Below are positions 1 to 13,200 of a stretch of DNA of 64,000 bases, one piece after another. Source of the DNA: Polytrichum commune (lineage: Eukaryota > Streptophyta > Polytrichopsida > Polytrichales > Polytrichaceae). How positions within the stretch are numbered: the stretch's first letter is position 1; every line of letters begins with the position of its first letter. Made by a program: the position numbers and the translations under genes. A model generated the notes under the pieces. That model was not told the origin of the DNA. It did not search any database and worked only from the letters and a program-made list of their open reading frames with translations. Location of the stretch: positions 28,334,001 through 28,398,000 of the forward strand of contig OX485804.1 of NCBI GenBank assembly GCA_950295325.1, given 5' to 3'.

Positions 1-975
1 CGTCCCCTGCTCCGGCAGTTGCAGTGAGTGTAGGTGGCAATTGCTCTACCATGACAATGGCGCCTGCATCTGGTTCTAGAAAACGTCCCTCCTTCAAGTA
101 GAGGGTGTTGATGATCATCCATGGGGGAGAATTATCAACTGCTGCAATGCAAGAGGTTGTCCAGATCTCTTCAACCATTTTTTCTCCCACCCCACTGCAT
201 GTACCTGCTCCATTTGAGGTTGATGCATTGGACATCAGTGGGTCCCCATTCACTGTCGATGCACCTTCAAGTGGTGGTAGCAACAACTTTGATGGCTTCC
301 ATGAGCAATCAAACACCCAATTGCTACCAACCTCACATGAACCTCCAACAAAGAAGCGAAAATTTCCAAAAAGAAGGTACCTCCTAAACTCTAAACCCTG
401 GCTGTATTTTTTGGGGAGTAATGCATTGGCTGAGGGCTGAGGGCTAAGATTATTCTAAAATGTCGCCTCAATTTCCAAATTCTAAGCATGTGTCATTTCA
501 ATTTCTAACATGTCAATTGATGTGTGATATTTTTTCTTTCTCAAGTTTTGACGTGTACTCATTCTTGAGGGCCTCAAATGAGGCCCTCAAGAAGGAGGAC
601 AGCATAGGAAGTGGCCCCTAAACTCATAATGTTTGGGGAGACACGTGCATGGCGGGTTTTTGGCGGGGGGGGGGGGATGTTTTTTTGGCATTTTGAGGAT
701 ATGTTTTTGATGATGTCTTGTTTCTCACTGGTTTAGGGTGGTTTTGGTGCAGATTTCAAGAAAATTGGGCAGCAAAATACCCATGGTCTCAACAGGACCC
801 TCAAAGGGATGGTACATTTGACAAAGTTCGATGTATCATCTGTTCTAAAGTAAATGGCAGAGACAAAATATTGGATGCAAAACATTACACATTGACATCA
901 TTTCCGTACAAGGATGTCGTTTCAAATTGGAGAGCTTGCAAGCCGAAGCGCGGCCGATATGCACTTGGTGTTTGA
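1..975 (+). pseudogene. transposon-type zinc-finger (BED-like) protein remnant, 5' end off the window
   Basis: A plus-strand frame is open from base 3 apart from one TAG at 99-101. It gives a Ser/Pro/Gly-rich segment ending in a basic nuclear-localisation-like stretch (TKKRKFPKR). A donor at 376/377 joins in phase to an acceptor at 751-752. The second exon reads RFQENWAAKYPW, then VRCIICSKVNGRDKIL. A W-x3-(L/Y)PW block followed by V-R-C-x2-C and a GR-(E/D)-K-(I/L)L block resembles the N-terminal zinc-binding segment of plant transposon-derived proteins; that family link is from memory and unverified. The expected downstream His-containing half is not seen: the frame runs into an unrelated tail and stops at 975. 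I read it as a decayed transposon gene. If translation starts at the ATG at 111, it could instead be a short live gene. Confidence 0.4.
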
Positions 976-1902
976 TTTGCATAGAATGAGGCATTTAGGG
1001 GGTTTTTCCCACTTCTTCATAACTATTTAGAATACAAGGATCTTATATAACTTCTACTTTTAAGAGCCTACATCTCATACGGCTTATTGGCAATGCATGC
1101 CATTGTAAATAAAGAAGTGGTTTCCTCCTAAATTTTTTGTGACGTAATTTGTGGGATGTAATTTTGCATATTTACTGCTGTATTTCCTTGTTCCAATAGT
1201 GGCCTTGCAATATTTTTTATTTTTTATTTAGCTAAACTTCCAAAAGGCATCACAACAAGTATCGCATTTGCATTCCTCTACTGTCCATTTTAGATAGCGG
1301 CAATTTCATTCTACCACACATTTCATCGCAATGTTTACAATTTCCTTACATGTTCACATAGCCGAAACTGCAATGTAAAAAACCATTATAATAGCCATTT
1401 CACCCCCCAGTAAAAAGTGAAATTTTTTTGCTGGATGCGATACACGATGAGCTAACGAGCACGTAATACAAAGTTTTCTCAAAGAAAAGGATCAAACCCC
1501 ACGGGTTTGCCCCCTTTTTGAGGGACGCTACGGATAACTCTATTTACTAGAGTAGTATTTTTATTTGGCATTGATGTATAAAAGTCCAAATGGGTACAAG
1601 TTACGTGGGACAAACCCGTAAGTGTCTGTGGTGTACCTTACCTAGCTAATTGTCATGTTCCCACATCTGCTCATTATTGCCCAAAAGATGTGTACCTACT
1701 TGTAGTTTACCCTTCACTATTGGACGCTAGGCTAGGCTATGGGACCCTCCCCTCCGACTTTGTGTTAAATTTCACCGTGCACTCGGGCATGGGTGATGCC
1801 TATCCTATCTCATGAGGTGAGAGGGAGTTGTTGCATACAAACGTACGTTCGGATTCATCGTCCACTCAAAACATGCCGCAATTGATGTGTTGTCCGGAAG
1901 TT
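976..1902. other. intergenic, no gene recognised
   Basis: AT-rich sequence without a coding frame of convincing composition. I see no RNA gene or element boundary here. Confidence 0.5.
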
Positions 1903-2775
1903 AGAATAATGGTATTTCATGTCACCAATTCTAACCTTCCTTGCTCATTACTAAGTTACTTGTGTTTCCTCAATACTAACTATAATTGCTCAATACTAAT
2001 TGTACTTGTACCATACTAACTGCAATTGTTCAATACTAACTGTAATTGCTCAATACAAATTGTAATTGCTCAATATTAACTGCAATTGTTCAATACCAAT
2101 TGTAATTGCTCAATACTAATTGTAATTGCTCAATATTAACTGCGATTGTTCAATACCAACTGTAATTGCTCAATACCAACTATAATTGCTCAATACTAAT
2201 TGTAATTGTTCAATACCAACTATAATCGCTCAATACTAAGTGTAATTGCTCAATATTAATTGTAATTTTTCAATACCAACTATAATTTTTCAATACTAAG
2301 TGTAATTGCTCAATACTAAGTGTAATTGATCAATATTAATTGTAATTGTTCAATACCAACTGTAATTGTTTAATACCAACTGTAATTGCTCAATACTAAT
2401 TGTAACTGCTCAATACCAACGGCAATTGTTCAACGCTAACTGCAATTGCTCAATACTTGTGGGATGTAGTGCCACCAACACTAGATGCTAACGCAACATT
2501 TATGTGTCGTTCTTTGTAATCTTTTGGGGGAATTATAGATTTACAGTGTTGGAATTACTGTCACATACCCAATGGATTTTCATCCAAATTTCAATCATTC
2601 ATGACAATATTTCATCACTAGTCTACTGACAAGAGAAGACAAGGGTTTGGCCAATGGATGAACTCATCCATCATCCATGACAGTATTTGTTCACTTATTC
2701 ATAACAAGTGTCATCTGAAAAGTTACCATATTCACATTTAAATACTGTATGACACTAAACACCATGTTCAGTGTA
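1903..2775 (+). repeat. dispersed element, copy 1 (minisatellite-expanded)
   Basis: Matches the same element at 44171-44541 and 63241-63590 on the same strand. Shared landmarks in order are a start like GGTATTTCATGTCACCAATT, a TTGCTC-type unit, CACCAACACTAGATGCTAAC, ATTACTGTCAC with an AC-CAATGG-type continuation, a CATCCATGACA block, and an end like ACACTAAACACCATGTTCAGT that is palindromic in the other copies. The other copies are about 350-370 bp. This one is about 873 bp because its 5' part holds the minisatellite at about 1971-2455. No coding capacity. Confidence 0.75.
1971..2455. repeat. 20-bp minisatellite, about 24 units
   Basis: Tandem units close to TTGCTCAATACTAATTGTAA, with frequent variants (ACTAACTGCAATTGTT, ACCAACTGTAATTGCT). 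Units are diverged, so the array is not very recent. The same unit occurs once in each of the two other copies of the host element. Confidence 0.9.
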
Positions 2776-4777
2776 AATTTGAGTTGATTCGACATTTGCA
2801 ATTTCATGGTAGCTTTAAAGACCCCACAATGTGTTCAGGGCAACATGATTGAGGCTCGGGAATCATGGTGTCTACTCAAACTCATGCACCGCGAAGGTGA
2901 AAACGCAGTGAATCATATCATAATATGTAAACAACTATTTTAAGGCAATTGACTCCAGAAATAGAGTCAAAGACCCAAAATCATTCTCGTGAAGTTGAAT
3001 TAAAATGAATCAGCCCTCGAATCTTGTAGGGGATTTCATTTTCATGGAGCCCCTTCATCCACGATGGATGACTTCACATAGAATCCATAACTCTCAAGTC
3101 ACACAATCGAGATGAACTACTGTAACCTAAAATCTTCAAGGGGCACGTTTTTAACATGGATAGATGACAGGTACACTTGTGTACAATAATTCCCTCTCAC
3201 CAACTTCTAGGGTTCAATAGATCTCTTGTTCGAATTTACTTCAGCATAAGCTTATATGTATTTGGGTGAGGTATTAGCATTAGAGAGGGAACCCACCTGT
3301 ATAGTCTAATGCCCACCCATTTGAAATGAATTACCTTCTAAACCCATGGGACATGATGTTTACTGAAGCCCTTTTGTTGTCAATGAAGATTGATGAGGGC
3401 CATCACAAAGACCAATACATGGGTGAATGATCACATTACCTACCAAGGGGGAGTGAAAATGTTGATTGCTACTAAAGAGCCCGAAGATTACTGTTTTAGG
3501 TCAACTAACCCCTAAATCGGAGTAAGAGACCTTGAACTAGTCCATTGAACTCAAATTGGGATGAATCCATGTATCCTATATATCTGATACCCTATTGTTT
3601 GCATGTGGCGCTGGGAAAGACTCAAATATACACACAAGGGTTGGAACCTAGCCCGGTCTATAATGGATGACAGTTCAATTTAGAGCTTTATATAGCAAGT
3701 CGATTGAATCTCGAAAGGAAATTTCTCCTCAAGTTTCTAGCTTGACAAGTATGCACTGTGAGGGCTGATTACTTGGTCCAAGCTTGACAATGTGCATGGC
3801 CCACCTCAAGACAAACTCCGTCCCTCTCCTGGCTTCCTTCGATGCTAAGCGTCATGATTAACGATATGGTGATCTGCTAGTTACTAGCACGTCGAACTCG
3901 ACACGCAATTTTGACAGTTGCATCAGATCAGGGATTTGTCTTATCACAAAGATTGTCATTTTAAAGTTTCATAATCAGAGTTGAGATGCAAAAGTTGCTA
4001 AGAGGTCAAAATGAAGATTCCCTTTCTCTTTAAACAATCACACAGGCCCTCCCAACTTTTGTTAACCGGTGAACTTAGAATGGTGTCTATAATTTAAACT
4101 AAATGGTTCTATCTCATCAAATTACATGTCTTTTGCATGTCCGTTCTTATTTACAAGCCTTGCCATACAACAATCCAACATATGCGTCCAATTAGAAAGA
4201 TGACCTCACAAGGTCCACGTACCTTACCAATGTCAAAACCGGGAAGTGACGTACCACCAAGCAATACACACACCACACATGTCTTTTACATGATCTGGAA
4301 ACACACAACTGTTGACAGCTACACTCCACCTCACTGAAGATGTCAGATATCAGAGAAATCTGTTGCAGAAAAGGGGGGACACAGATTGCAACTTCTGAAG
4401 GCATGGCAGTGAATTTGCTGACAGACGTCCCTTTAGTTTATTGCATAAAATTATGACCTTGTCTGGTGAACCTAGACTGAACACAGAGACATCTGAAGCA
4501 CGAACCAAACAACCCTCTCCCCCATCTTTGAAAACTGGCTACCGTCAAGCAGACGACTTCGCAGGCAGTGAATTATGGTTAATATGCAATTGGTGCACCT
4601 GTAAGCTTCACCACCACGGAAATGAGCAAGAATTGCTCTCCTCCGCTTTCCAGTAGATACGTCCAACAGGGGTTGGACTTCTTCCAGTAGCTCCTTCCCT
4701 GACTCCTTCTCTGACGTTGAATTTATGTGTGGTATCCTATTCTCTTGCGGTGGGAAAGGCCTAAACTTGGAATGAGT
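2776..4777. other. intergenic and 3' flank of the aspartokinase gene
   Basis: No gene recognised. Short open frames on both strands lack family motifs. The part next to 4778 must hold the 3' UTR and polyadenylation site of the minus-strand aspartokinase/homoserine dehydrogenase gene, which I cannot place exactly. Confidence 0.5.
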
Positions 4778-7700
4778 CTATGAAGGTGCACCCAAGTATG
4801 ACGCTAGGCGAAGAAGATCACTAAACACCCCAGCTGCTGTGACTTCTGCACCAGCTCCAGGGCCCCTCACAATAAGGGGCTGTTTTGAGTACCTTGATGA
4901 AGTGAAAGCAATGATATTATCAGTGCCGGAAAGTTGAGCAAATGCATCTGACTTCTTCACCCTTTTCAGCTCTACCCTTCCTTCAGCTGCTTTAACATCC
5001 ACTACACCAACATATCGCAAAACCTGCACATGGAAAGCAGAAATCGCTTTTCTGTCAAAGAGGCATACACACTTCCTGACCTAGCAAGCAGGCATATTGA
5101 ACATTAGAAATTCTGTGTCTATGTAGATATGAAGGCGCTGCCAAACCCACCTCGCCTGCTGCTTCAGCCTCTTTCCTTTGGGATTCAATCTCTTGATCAT
5201 AATTTGGAAGCTGGCTCATAAACTCGTCCACAGAATCCAGTGCCTGCCATTCATCCACATATTGTAAGTTGACATAGAAGATCCTTTACACATTCAGAGT
5301 CAGTATCGTGAAAAGAAGCTCATCTTGACGAATGAGAGATGGAAGTACCTGAAGAGGTTCTGGAACCAAGCTCTTCACTTTAATATCACTTAGCTCCAGC
5401 TGCAATCCACACTCTCGAGCAAGGATAATAACCTGGAATGTTCTAAAAATCAGTTACTGATCCAATATAGACAGGTAACATGAATCTGACTGAATTTACG
5501 AATACAAGAACTCATCAGTGCAAGTTTCATAACCTGTAGCTAACATTGTGGTTCCCATACCTTTCGAGCAACATCCATGCCAGACAGGTCATCTCTGGGA
5601 TCAGGCTCTGTGAAGCCAGAAGCTCTAGCTTCTGTTACGATTTGACTAAAAGACTTTTCACCATTAAAGCTGTTGAAAATGTAGCTCAATGTGCCACTGC
5701 ATCACCAACTGTCTCTTTCAGAAAACAATCATAATCGTTTCAAAAATCAAATCACATTCACATTCACATATACTGTTCTAATTGGCACATTCTCCAGTAT
5801 CTTCCATGCTTAATACTTCAACTGGAAGATCTAGAGTTTCGTTTTTCACTCTTGATCAGCATGAAGGGCACTTTATACATTACAACAGTAGAAACTGATA
5901 GAAAACTCATCCAAGTTCGAAGAATCAACCCATTTGGTTATATGTTACAGATGCAGATTGGGCCATGCTGTTAATCATAAGATATTAAACCATCACCTTC
6001 AGATTACCTAAGAAATGCATGATACTTGTTGATTAAACAGACAACCTCAACCAACATATGCAACATACTGACCTGAAAATGCCCTCCACCTTCACAATCT
6101 TGTCTCCAGTTTCAAGAAGGCCTCTCAGTGTGCTGATGATTGGCAACCCTGCTCCTACAGTGGCTTCATAAAAGTAGTGTATGTATGACTGTCGTTGGAG
6201 CTCTTTTAGTTTTGCATACTGAAACAGAACAAAAGTAAAATGCACTAACTGTTGTGAGGCTGCTGTAATATAAATGTATGCATTAAGTGCCAAGCAAGCA
6301 ATTAGAAAGAAACTCCACTTCATAGCTAGTTGTAGTTTTGAGTTGGAAATCTAGCACAGCTCCTGATTCTTTAAATGATCCTCTCACAGATTGACAACAA
6401 CACTATAATTGGTGACACAGTCGGCTAAAGTCATATTTAGCAGAAAATTTAACAAGCACCTGTTCATAAGGACCCGAATTGGCTTTCTTGTTTGGGGTTA
6501 TCATGTGAATGCCCTTCTTGACCCACTGAAAGTACATTTCTGCAACCTTAGCGCTTGCAGTGCAGTCAATAATGACTGAGTTAGGTAAGGAATGGCTCTC
6601 CATTTGCGCTGTGAACTTCAGCATGTCTGCTGGTTCTCCTTGCAAGTCCAGCAGCTCCCTCCACTTCGACAGATCAACACCTCTACCAGACAAACAAAAA
6701 GGGTCAAAGTTTTGCAAAGTAGCACTCCTTCTATCTTGATAGCCCAGAAACAACACTTTGCAACCTCTCTTTTATATAATAATATTTCTGCTAAATTGGC
6801 CATTTGCGCACTTCCCAAGGTTTCATGAAACAAGCAATGTGATTTGGATCAACCTACAGAATCATGCTTCTTTTGAAGAATGCAACATCAGCCCTACATG
6901 GTAACCTCAGAATGTTTAAATGTGTGCACACACTCAAAAGATCATGGTTTCTGTCTAGAATGTTCATATAAAAGACACAGTTGAATATACTTACGATTCA
7001 TCAAGATACATTACTTTGGAGTCTATGATTCCCATCACGCGTAGGTCAATATTAAATTCCTCCTTCAGTGTTGCAGCCTGACACCAAACACATTGAACAA
7101 TAAGTTAGCTCTCAAGTACTTCAAAGCTGGTCTCCTATCAGCCTGCTGTTGTCCCTCCCTAACTTTGCAACAATTTAAGCATATCATGAAGGCCATACAT
7201 GAAGCTGAAACATGCCACTGCAATAATAGATGAGATAGCAAACCTGGTCCTTAAATTGATCAAGAAGAGTCTTTCCGATGAGACCTGGACCAACAATTCC
7301 AACAGCTAAGGGAGTTTTGGACAGGTAAAATCGTGAATGCACGGCCTTAAGAGCTTTTATAGAATCTTCCTGGTTGACCACCACTGTGATGTTGTACTCA
7401 GAGCATCCTTGTGCAATTGCTCTCACATTTATACTGGCCTAAAATCACATCCACAGAGAAAGCTATCAGCCAATGTCATCATAATATTTGGCATACTGGA
7501 AGGTTGTCATACAGACATCATTAACCCTCAACTACAGGAAAGACCTCTCCTACACAGAACTAATTTGACATTTTGTTTTATCTTCAATCATACTCCCCAC
7601 TATCAAGATGCAAACACATACATGATGTCGATCCACCAGTAATGTAAAATCCAAAGTTAGTTTTCTAGACCACCACATTCTCGACCAACATGTTCATCCT

Positions 7701-10700
7701 TAAACACAGAAAATCACGGAGGACGGCACCTGGGCAAGTGCTGTAAAGAGCGTTGCGCTAACTCCAGGTGTACTGGCCATTTGTTGCCCAACAGCCGCCA
7801 GTATGCAACAGTCATTGACAATCTCCACCTGCAAATTCATATAATGAGCATGTGCACAATTGGTTATTCCCCCTACATCTTCTTATCTCAGTAGCACTCA
7901 GGAGTTAAGTCCTGGTCAACTTCCAGACCGTGAGGTTGAGATTATAAAAATTGCTAATTGTCACTAGATATCTGTATTCAACACCAGCATCTGAGCCTCA
8001 GTGATGAATAGGTATCCAAACAGGAAAGCTTGATGCACATCGAGGGGGCATTGCTTCTGTGCAAATGACTGCCATAGAAACTTGTGTTTCCCAATGCCTT
8101 ACTTTACAAGATAACTAATTACACCTACACTTTGAGGACCATACCTTTGATAAACGTCCAGATTCCAGATCTCTGCTAAATTTCTTCTCCAAAGCTCGAC
8201 GAACCGTGGCAGCTTCCTTCTGAGGAACTGCAAAGCAGACTGAATGCTCACTACTGGCCTGCAATCATTGTGTAGAGTCCTAGAATTAGAGAAAATACTG
8301 AAATATCTATCAGAAATTGAAAGTAGTGTAACATATATAGAATCCTACTGTATGTAACTGGCAAGCTGTCAGGAGAGAAGTCAAAAACCTGTGAAATCAT
8401 GACAACATTGGCGCCAACATTTTTCACAGTCTCGAAAATGTCACTGGCTGTTCCTGGAACTCCAGCCATGCCTGTCCTGCAGCACAATAACAACACCCGA
8501 GCCACAGATTGAGGGACTTGCATGAAACTATTACCAACTTCCAACTCCATGATAATACATAGCTGGCAAAATAAGAGACCTTACAAGAGGTTGCATGCAG
8601 GATAAACCTAATCTTGCATTCACCAATAAAAGCTAGGCATTCGAGCAATGTGCCTCCAAATCACTAGCAAAACATATGCAGAAAAAAGAGAAAAAAAATT
8701 TAGGGTTCAAAAGCAGCAATAGAGGGTGAAAGATAAAGAAGATACCCTTCTACATTCACAAGAGCGATGTTATCAACAGTTGCAAACCCTTTCACAAGGT
8801 TAGCTGCATGTTGAATGTCTCCTTGGCCATTAGAATCTTCAGGGGACCTTCCAATTTTAGTTCCGGGAGCCCCAACATTGAAGACATTGCGAATGGTGAC
8901 TGGGATGTTGTATTTCATTACAGGTAATGTGGTTCGAGGGTGGAGTACATTTGCTCCAAAATATGACTGCACAAAAGGAACCACTGAACAGTTCAGATAC
9001 AACTAATGCTTCTTCAATGTGGATGTTCTGGGTCTTTGATGAAGCTTTAATTGCAGTTATTATGGGCCTAACCAATTAGGTATTTTAAAGTCCAAGATGG
9101 GCAACCATACACTGAAGAGTCCTAGATAGAACAGGTTCACCTGCCTCATCCACAAGCATGGACCAATATCTTTTAGAACTATATACTCTGGACCTGAACC
9201 TCTTTCAGAGTCAATGTTTCTCCAACACATTCAATTAGGAATATTTTGGACTAGAGAAACATACTTACCATCTCCCAAGCCTCTTGATAAGACAGAGTAC
9301 TGAGGACCACTGCTTCATTGACTGCACACGGGAGATACAACATCAGACCAGCCTACATAGTCTGTAAAGTGTCAGCAAGCACATTGCACAATCCTGCTAT
9401 CAGCGCTTCTTAGATTCATCCAGTCAAAACACGAGTATCCTACATCTTGCAAACTCAATAAATGCACAGCATCAATCATTCTCCCTCCCATTTCAGCCTC
9501 GAAAATTACCTTTCCTAGGATCAGCACTATACACACCATCCACATCAGTCCAGATTGTAACCTTCGCAGCTTGGAAAAGTGCCCCCATAATTGCTGCTGA
9601 CAAATCACTGCCATCTCGCTTCAATGTTGTTGGAATATTTTCTGGTGTGCTGGCAATGAAGCCAGTTGCAATGATTGTATCAGATGGAAACCGTTGGTAC
9701 CATTTATAGAGTTTCACTTCTGAGGCTTCATAGTCAGGATCAACGTGTTGTTTACTGGTGGGTGTGACTACCAGGACATCTCTGGCATCCATCCAAACAC
9801 ATGGTAGGCCCCTCTGCAGTTCAAAAGGATGTCGACCTGAGTAAATTACCACAATCTCTCCCAAACTACACCAAGGATTTAGCCACTTATGACCAGCATC
9901 CTTGTCATTTAAATCAAAACATTAAAGAGACGTTATTAATTTTTAACGTGCAACCTCCGTGACATATTCTGAGAGAAAGTTTAGAATTGTGGTTCTGTAC
10001 CTGCCTCACAGCTGCTGCAAGCAATTGTGCAGACCATAGCTCACCATGCCCTGCGACCCAGTCCTCGAAGGGCTCTGTAACATGACCAGCTGCAATCACA
10101 AGAACATCAATAAAACAGATCAAGTCCTTGAATGGTGGTTCTATATAGCAACGACTTGACATATTCGTATTGTCTGCTCAAGAAAGGGAGCACACCTTTT
10201 ATTCGCTCAAGCTCAATATTGAGTGCAAAAATCAGTAGCAACCATGATGCTCAATAAGCACTGTCACAAAAAGCTTCATCAAGCTATAAATCAGAGTTTT
10301 GGCACCACACACCAATGAAAATTGCTCGAAGCATAGCGCGAAGGTTCTGAATATCTGATTCCAAGGTTGACAAGAATTTTGACAGGTCCTCCCCTTCTTG
10401 AAGGAGAGACACAGCAGTCTCCTTATGTTTTTGGTAGACCCTATCCAATGCCTCAATGTATGAATCATCCCGCTTCTCAGCTCTATGCAGCATATCATAC
10501 ATCATGTCTGTGACCTTGGACATAGCAGACACTACTGCGACCTTGCGTTCTGAAATATCCTCAACAATAATACTGGCCACATTTTTTATACGATCCGCAG
10601 TGCCAACACACGTTCCACCAAACTTGTGCACAGACCATGTATCTCCAACAGGTAAAATCTGTCCATGGCATTCCTCTGCTGTGAGGAGATCCATATCTGC

Positions 10701-12519
10701 ACATTTAAAACAAAAACATTTACTTTGTATATTAAGAACAAAGTCACTTGGAACACTCCATAATTGGAACACTTTAGACCCTTGCAAAACATAAATCTCA
10801 GTCAAGGCTGCAAGAGAGCGCATGTAAAAAAATATGTGAACCTGACCAAACATCCTTGTGCTCAAAAAAAATGAGAACGTCTGAGGTCATAGTAGTAAGA
10901 AGTAACTTTGAGGCCATATCTCAATCTAAATTTGAACACAGCACAGTAGTGTTGAGTATGTCATCCTAAGCACCATACAGTAGGCACCTCAGCCTCTGCA
11001 AGCAGACAGAAATATAAGCTTCACCTATGAACTGATAGACCGTGCAGCTATTTAATAACAAGATCGTTTAAACATCAATTCATGAGTCCTGTGCACAACT
11101 GAACTTCAGAAAAGGGCAGCAAGGTGATGCAACATACCAGTAACAGCAGCTGCTTGAATTCCCCTTCGACTATGATCATGGCATCTCGATCTGCAGTGAA
11201 CCCAAGACATTGAGTTACTCAACTTGGCAAGTCCAGGATTAATAGTCGTCATCCCAATTCAATGAGATACAGGATCCACAAGCAAAGCTCCCGAATAGGT
11301 TAATGGGGATACCGCTTCCACAATTGAGCAAAAGAAGATCGCTCTAGCTTGAAGTGTCAAAAGGCTACACATCATCGATATACATGATCCACCAAAACAA
11401 GCGAGTGATGAAATATAACTTTATTTAGTCTTCAATCCTCAGGATCGCAAAGGCACAAAAGCTGTCAATTCAACAAAACTGAACCACTTAACAGACAGAC
11501 TGATTGACACTCTCTGGTCCTCCACCCAATGATGCGACTCGGACTTCATACCAAGACCAAAACTCCAATGTACAACTCTACCGAAGTTGATTAAGCTGAT
11601 ATGCAGGCTCCCCAGGCAAACAGAGCTCGTGACTATAAGCGTAGAATCGACCGCACAGGACACAATGGCCATAAAGTGAACTCCGCCCGAGCTCAAACTG
11701 CGCACATTGCAAACAAATCGACATTCTACCGCCAGACCAATTTTCGAAACCGGGCTTAGCATCCCAGCGATTCAAAAATCGGTCAACACCTAATCTTCAC
11801 ACCTATAATTCGCCAGGGTGAATTCCCTATCCGTCAAGTCGCCGCGAAACATATATACAAAATCCTGGCTGCTACTAGGTTACTTGGCAGCTACTTGTCC
11901 CAGACTGTTGACCAAAATGCGTCGCTCGCTCTCCCTGCTCGATTCAAAAAATGGTAGCAACAAAATCTTCCACGCGAATCGCCAGAGGTGAATTATCGCA
12001 GCAAACACAGACACACACTCGAACTCCTGACGTCTATTCAGTTCCTCTATCGCCACAATATTCCTATAAGATGCGTTGCTCGCTCGCTCGCTCTCGAAGC
12101 GAGGAGATTCGAGGTTACACGGCTGGCTGCTACTAGGTTACTAGCAGCTTCTTATCGAACATGCGTCAGTCACTCTCCCTGCTCAATTCAAAAATCGGTA
12201 GCAACAAAACCTTTAAAAAAAACCGCCAGCGAATTATCGCCGCAAACACACACTCGAACTCCTGGCATCTATTCAGTTCCTACATCGACACAGATATTCC
12301 AATAAGAATCATTGCTCGCTCTCGCTCTCGAAGCCAGGAGATTAGAGCTTACATGGCGGCTGGCGAAGATTGACGCAACCGTGTGAACGTCTCCGACCTC
12401 GCAGCGCTGAGGTGCACGACATTTGCATTGCGGGAAACGCCGGAGTCCGCCGCGCCCCGACGACGCAATGCGGCGGATGTGGCAGCAGCCGGTGTGAAGG
12501 AGCGCACCGCCAACGCCAT
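4778..12519 (-). CDS. AK-HSDH: bifunctional aspartokinase/homoserine dehydrogenase, plastid type (18 exons, 925 aa)
   Basis: Catalyses ATP-dependent phosphorylation of aspartate and NAD(P)H-dependent reduction of aspartate semialdehyde, the first and third steps toward Thr, Met and Ile, in plastids. Exons, 5' to 3': 12519-12353, 11190-11138, 10696-10313, 10089-10001, 9813-9510, 9321-9269, 8966-8746, 8476-8389, 8258-8145, 7828-7730, 7438-7244, 7077-6995, 6682-6460, 6218-6073, 5696-5561, 5432-5349, 5243-5151, 5023-4778. They total 2778 nt and stay in frame. Residues 1 to about 73 are Ala/Ser/Arg-rich, like a transit peptide. The kinase starts at KFGGT (98-102) and carries [14 protein letters not shown]. 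An ACT-type regulatory linker leads to the NAD-binding GIVGPGLIG (571-579), [12 protein letters not shown] (about 708-719) and the catalytic [16 protein letters not shown] (770-785). Length matches plant homologues (about 910-920 aa). First ATG in exon 1 chosen. ACT domains imply threonine feedback (family knowledge). Confidence 0.95.
11760..12360. repeat. tandem duplications (~235-260 bp) in intron 1 of AK-HSDH, including a copied donor region
   Basis: The block at 11866-12124 recurs at 12125-12360: GCTGCTACTAGGTTAC, TCTCCCTGCTC-ATTCAAAAA, GTAGCAACAAAA, CGAACTCCTG and ATCTATTCAGTTCCT appear in the same order. A third, more decayed copy lies at about 11760-11850 (ATTCAAAAATCGGT, CGCCAGGGTGAATT). 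The right edge of the last block is the real exon 1 donor (minus strand CCGCCAT|GTAAGC). The preceding block ends in the related AGCCGTGTAACC. Confidence 0.75.
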
Positions 12520-13200
12520 CTTCAAATCCAACTCAAACTCCTCCCACTCGGACAACCTTTTAGAAAACAACAACCACGCTCCTCCGTCACAAATCGCACG
12601 GCCACCTTACTTACACTGCTTCCTTACAACATTCCTACGGCACTTTACGCCATCTCCGTCTCCATTTCCATTTCCATTTCGGCCTCCCAACTCTCCCAAG
12701 AAGCGTTGCTTAGGGATGGTTCTCCGTTCCAAGCGCAGCTAAGCCGTGACACTAAATCAGCCAGTGCATTACTACAGCGCTCTTGTCTACGCAGCTATGG
12801 TGACATCCATGCTCATCTGCTGCTAATGTGATGATAATGATAACGGCCTACGATGTAGTCTCGTCGCTAAACTCTCTTTCTCTCTTCTGACGCCGCAGCC
12901 TACAACTCTCCTCTTCCTCTGCTTTTTCTTCGTCCACCCTGCGCTGCCGCTGACGGTGCTAGCGTCTCGCGGCCCATCTTAGGAGCATCTCGCGGCCCAT
13001 CGCGTCCCTCTGCGGCAGCCCTTCTGCCGGCCGCCGCCGCCGCCTGACGGTGCCAGGGTCTCGTCACAGAGCATCTTTGTAGTCCAAAACCCTTCGTTCG
13101 TCCCGCACTTCGTTTGCCTTTCATTCGAATTGGGAACAGTACCGTTCTTAATTTTGGTACTTACACTAAATAATCCTATTAATATATTAATCTTATACAC
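12520..13200 (-). promoter_or_regulatory. GC-rich 5' flank of AK-HSDH
   Basis: Upstream of the chosen ATG lies a CpG-rich, pyrimidine-biased stretch, including a CCATTTCCATTT run at about 12660-12680. No TATA box at a fixed distance is obvious. Frames here are open on both strands, which fits GC-rich 5' UTR and promoter DNA better than a gene. The far side (12840-13100) is also GC-rich. Confidence 0.4.

Noticed and set aside
3300-4700. CRISPR array or phage-like features
   Set aside because: No regular repeat-spacer pattern; the window is eukaryotic nuclear DNA.
12370-12831. Plus-strand open frames of 119-153 codons as a gene
   Set aside because: They overlap exon 1 and the GC-rich promoter of AK-HSDH on the other strand, and have no motif.
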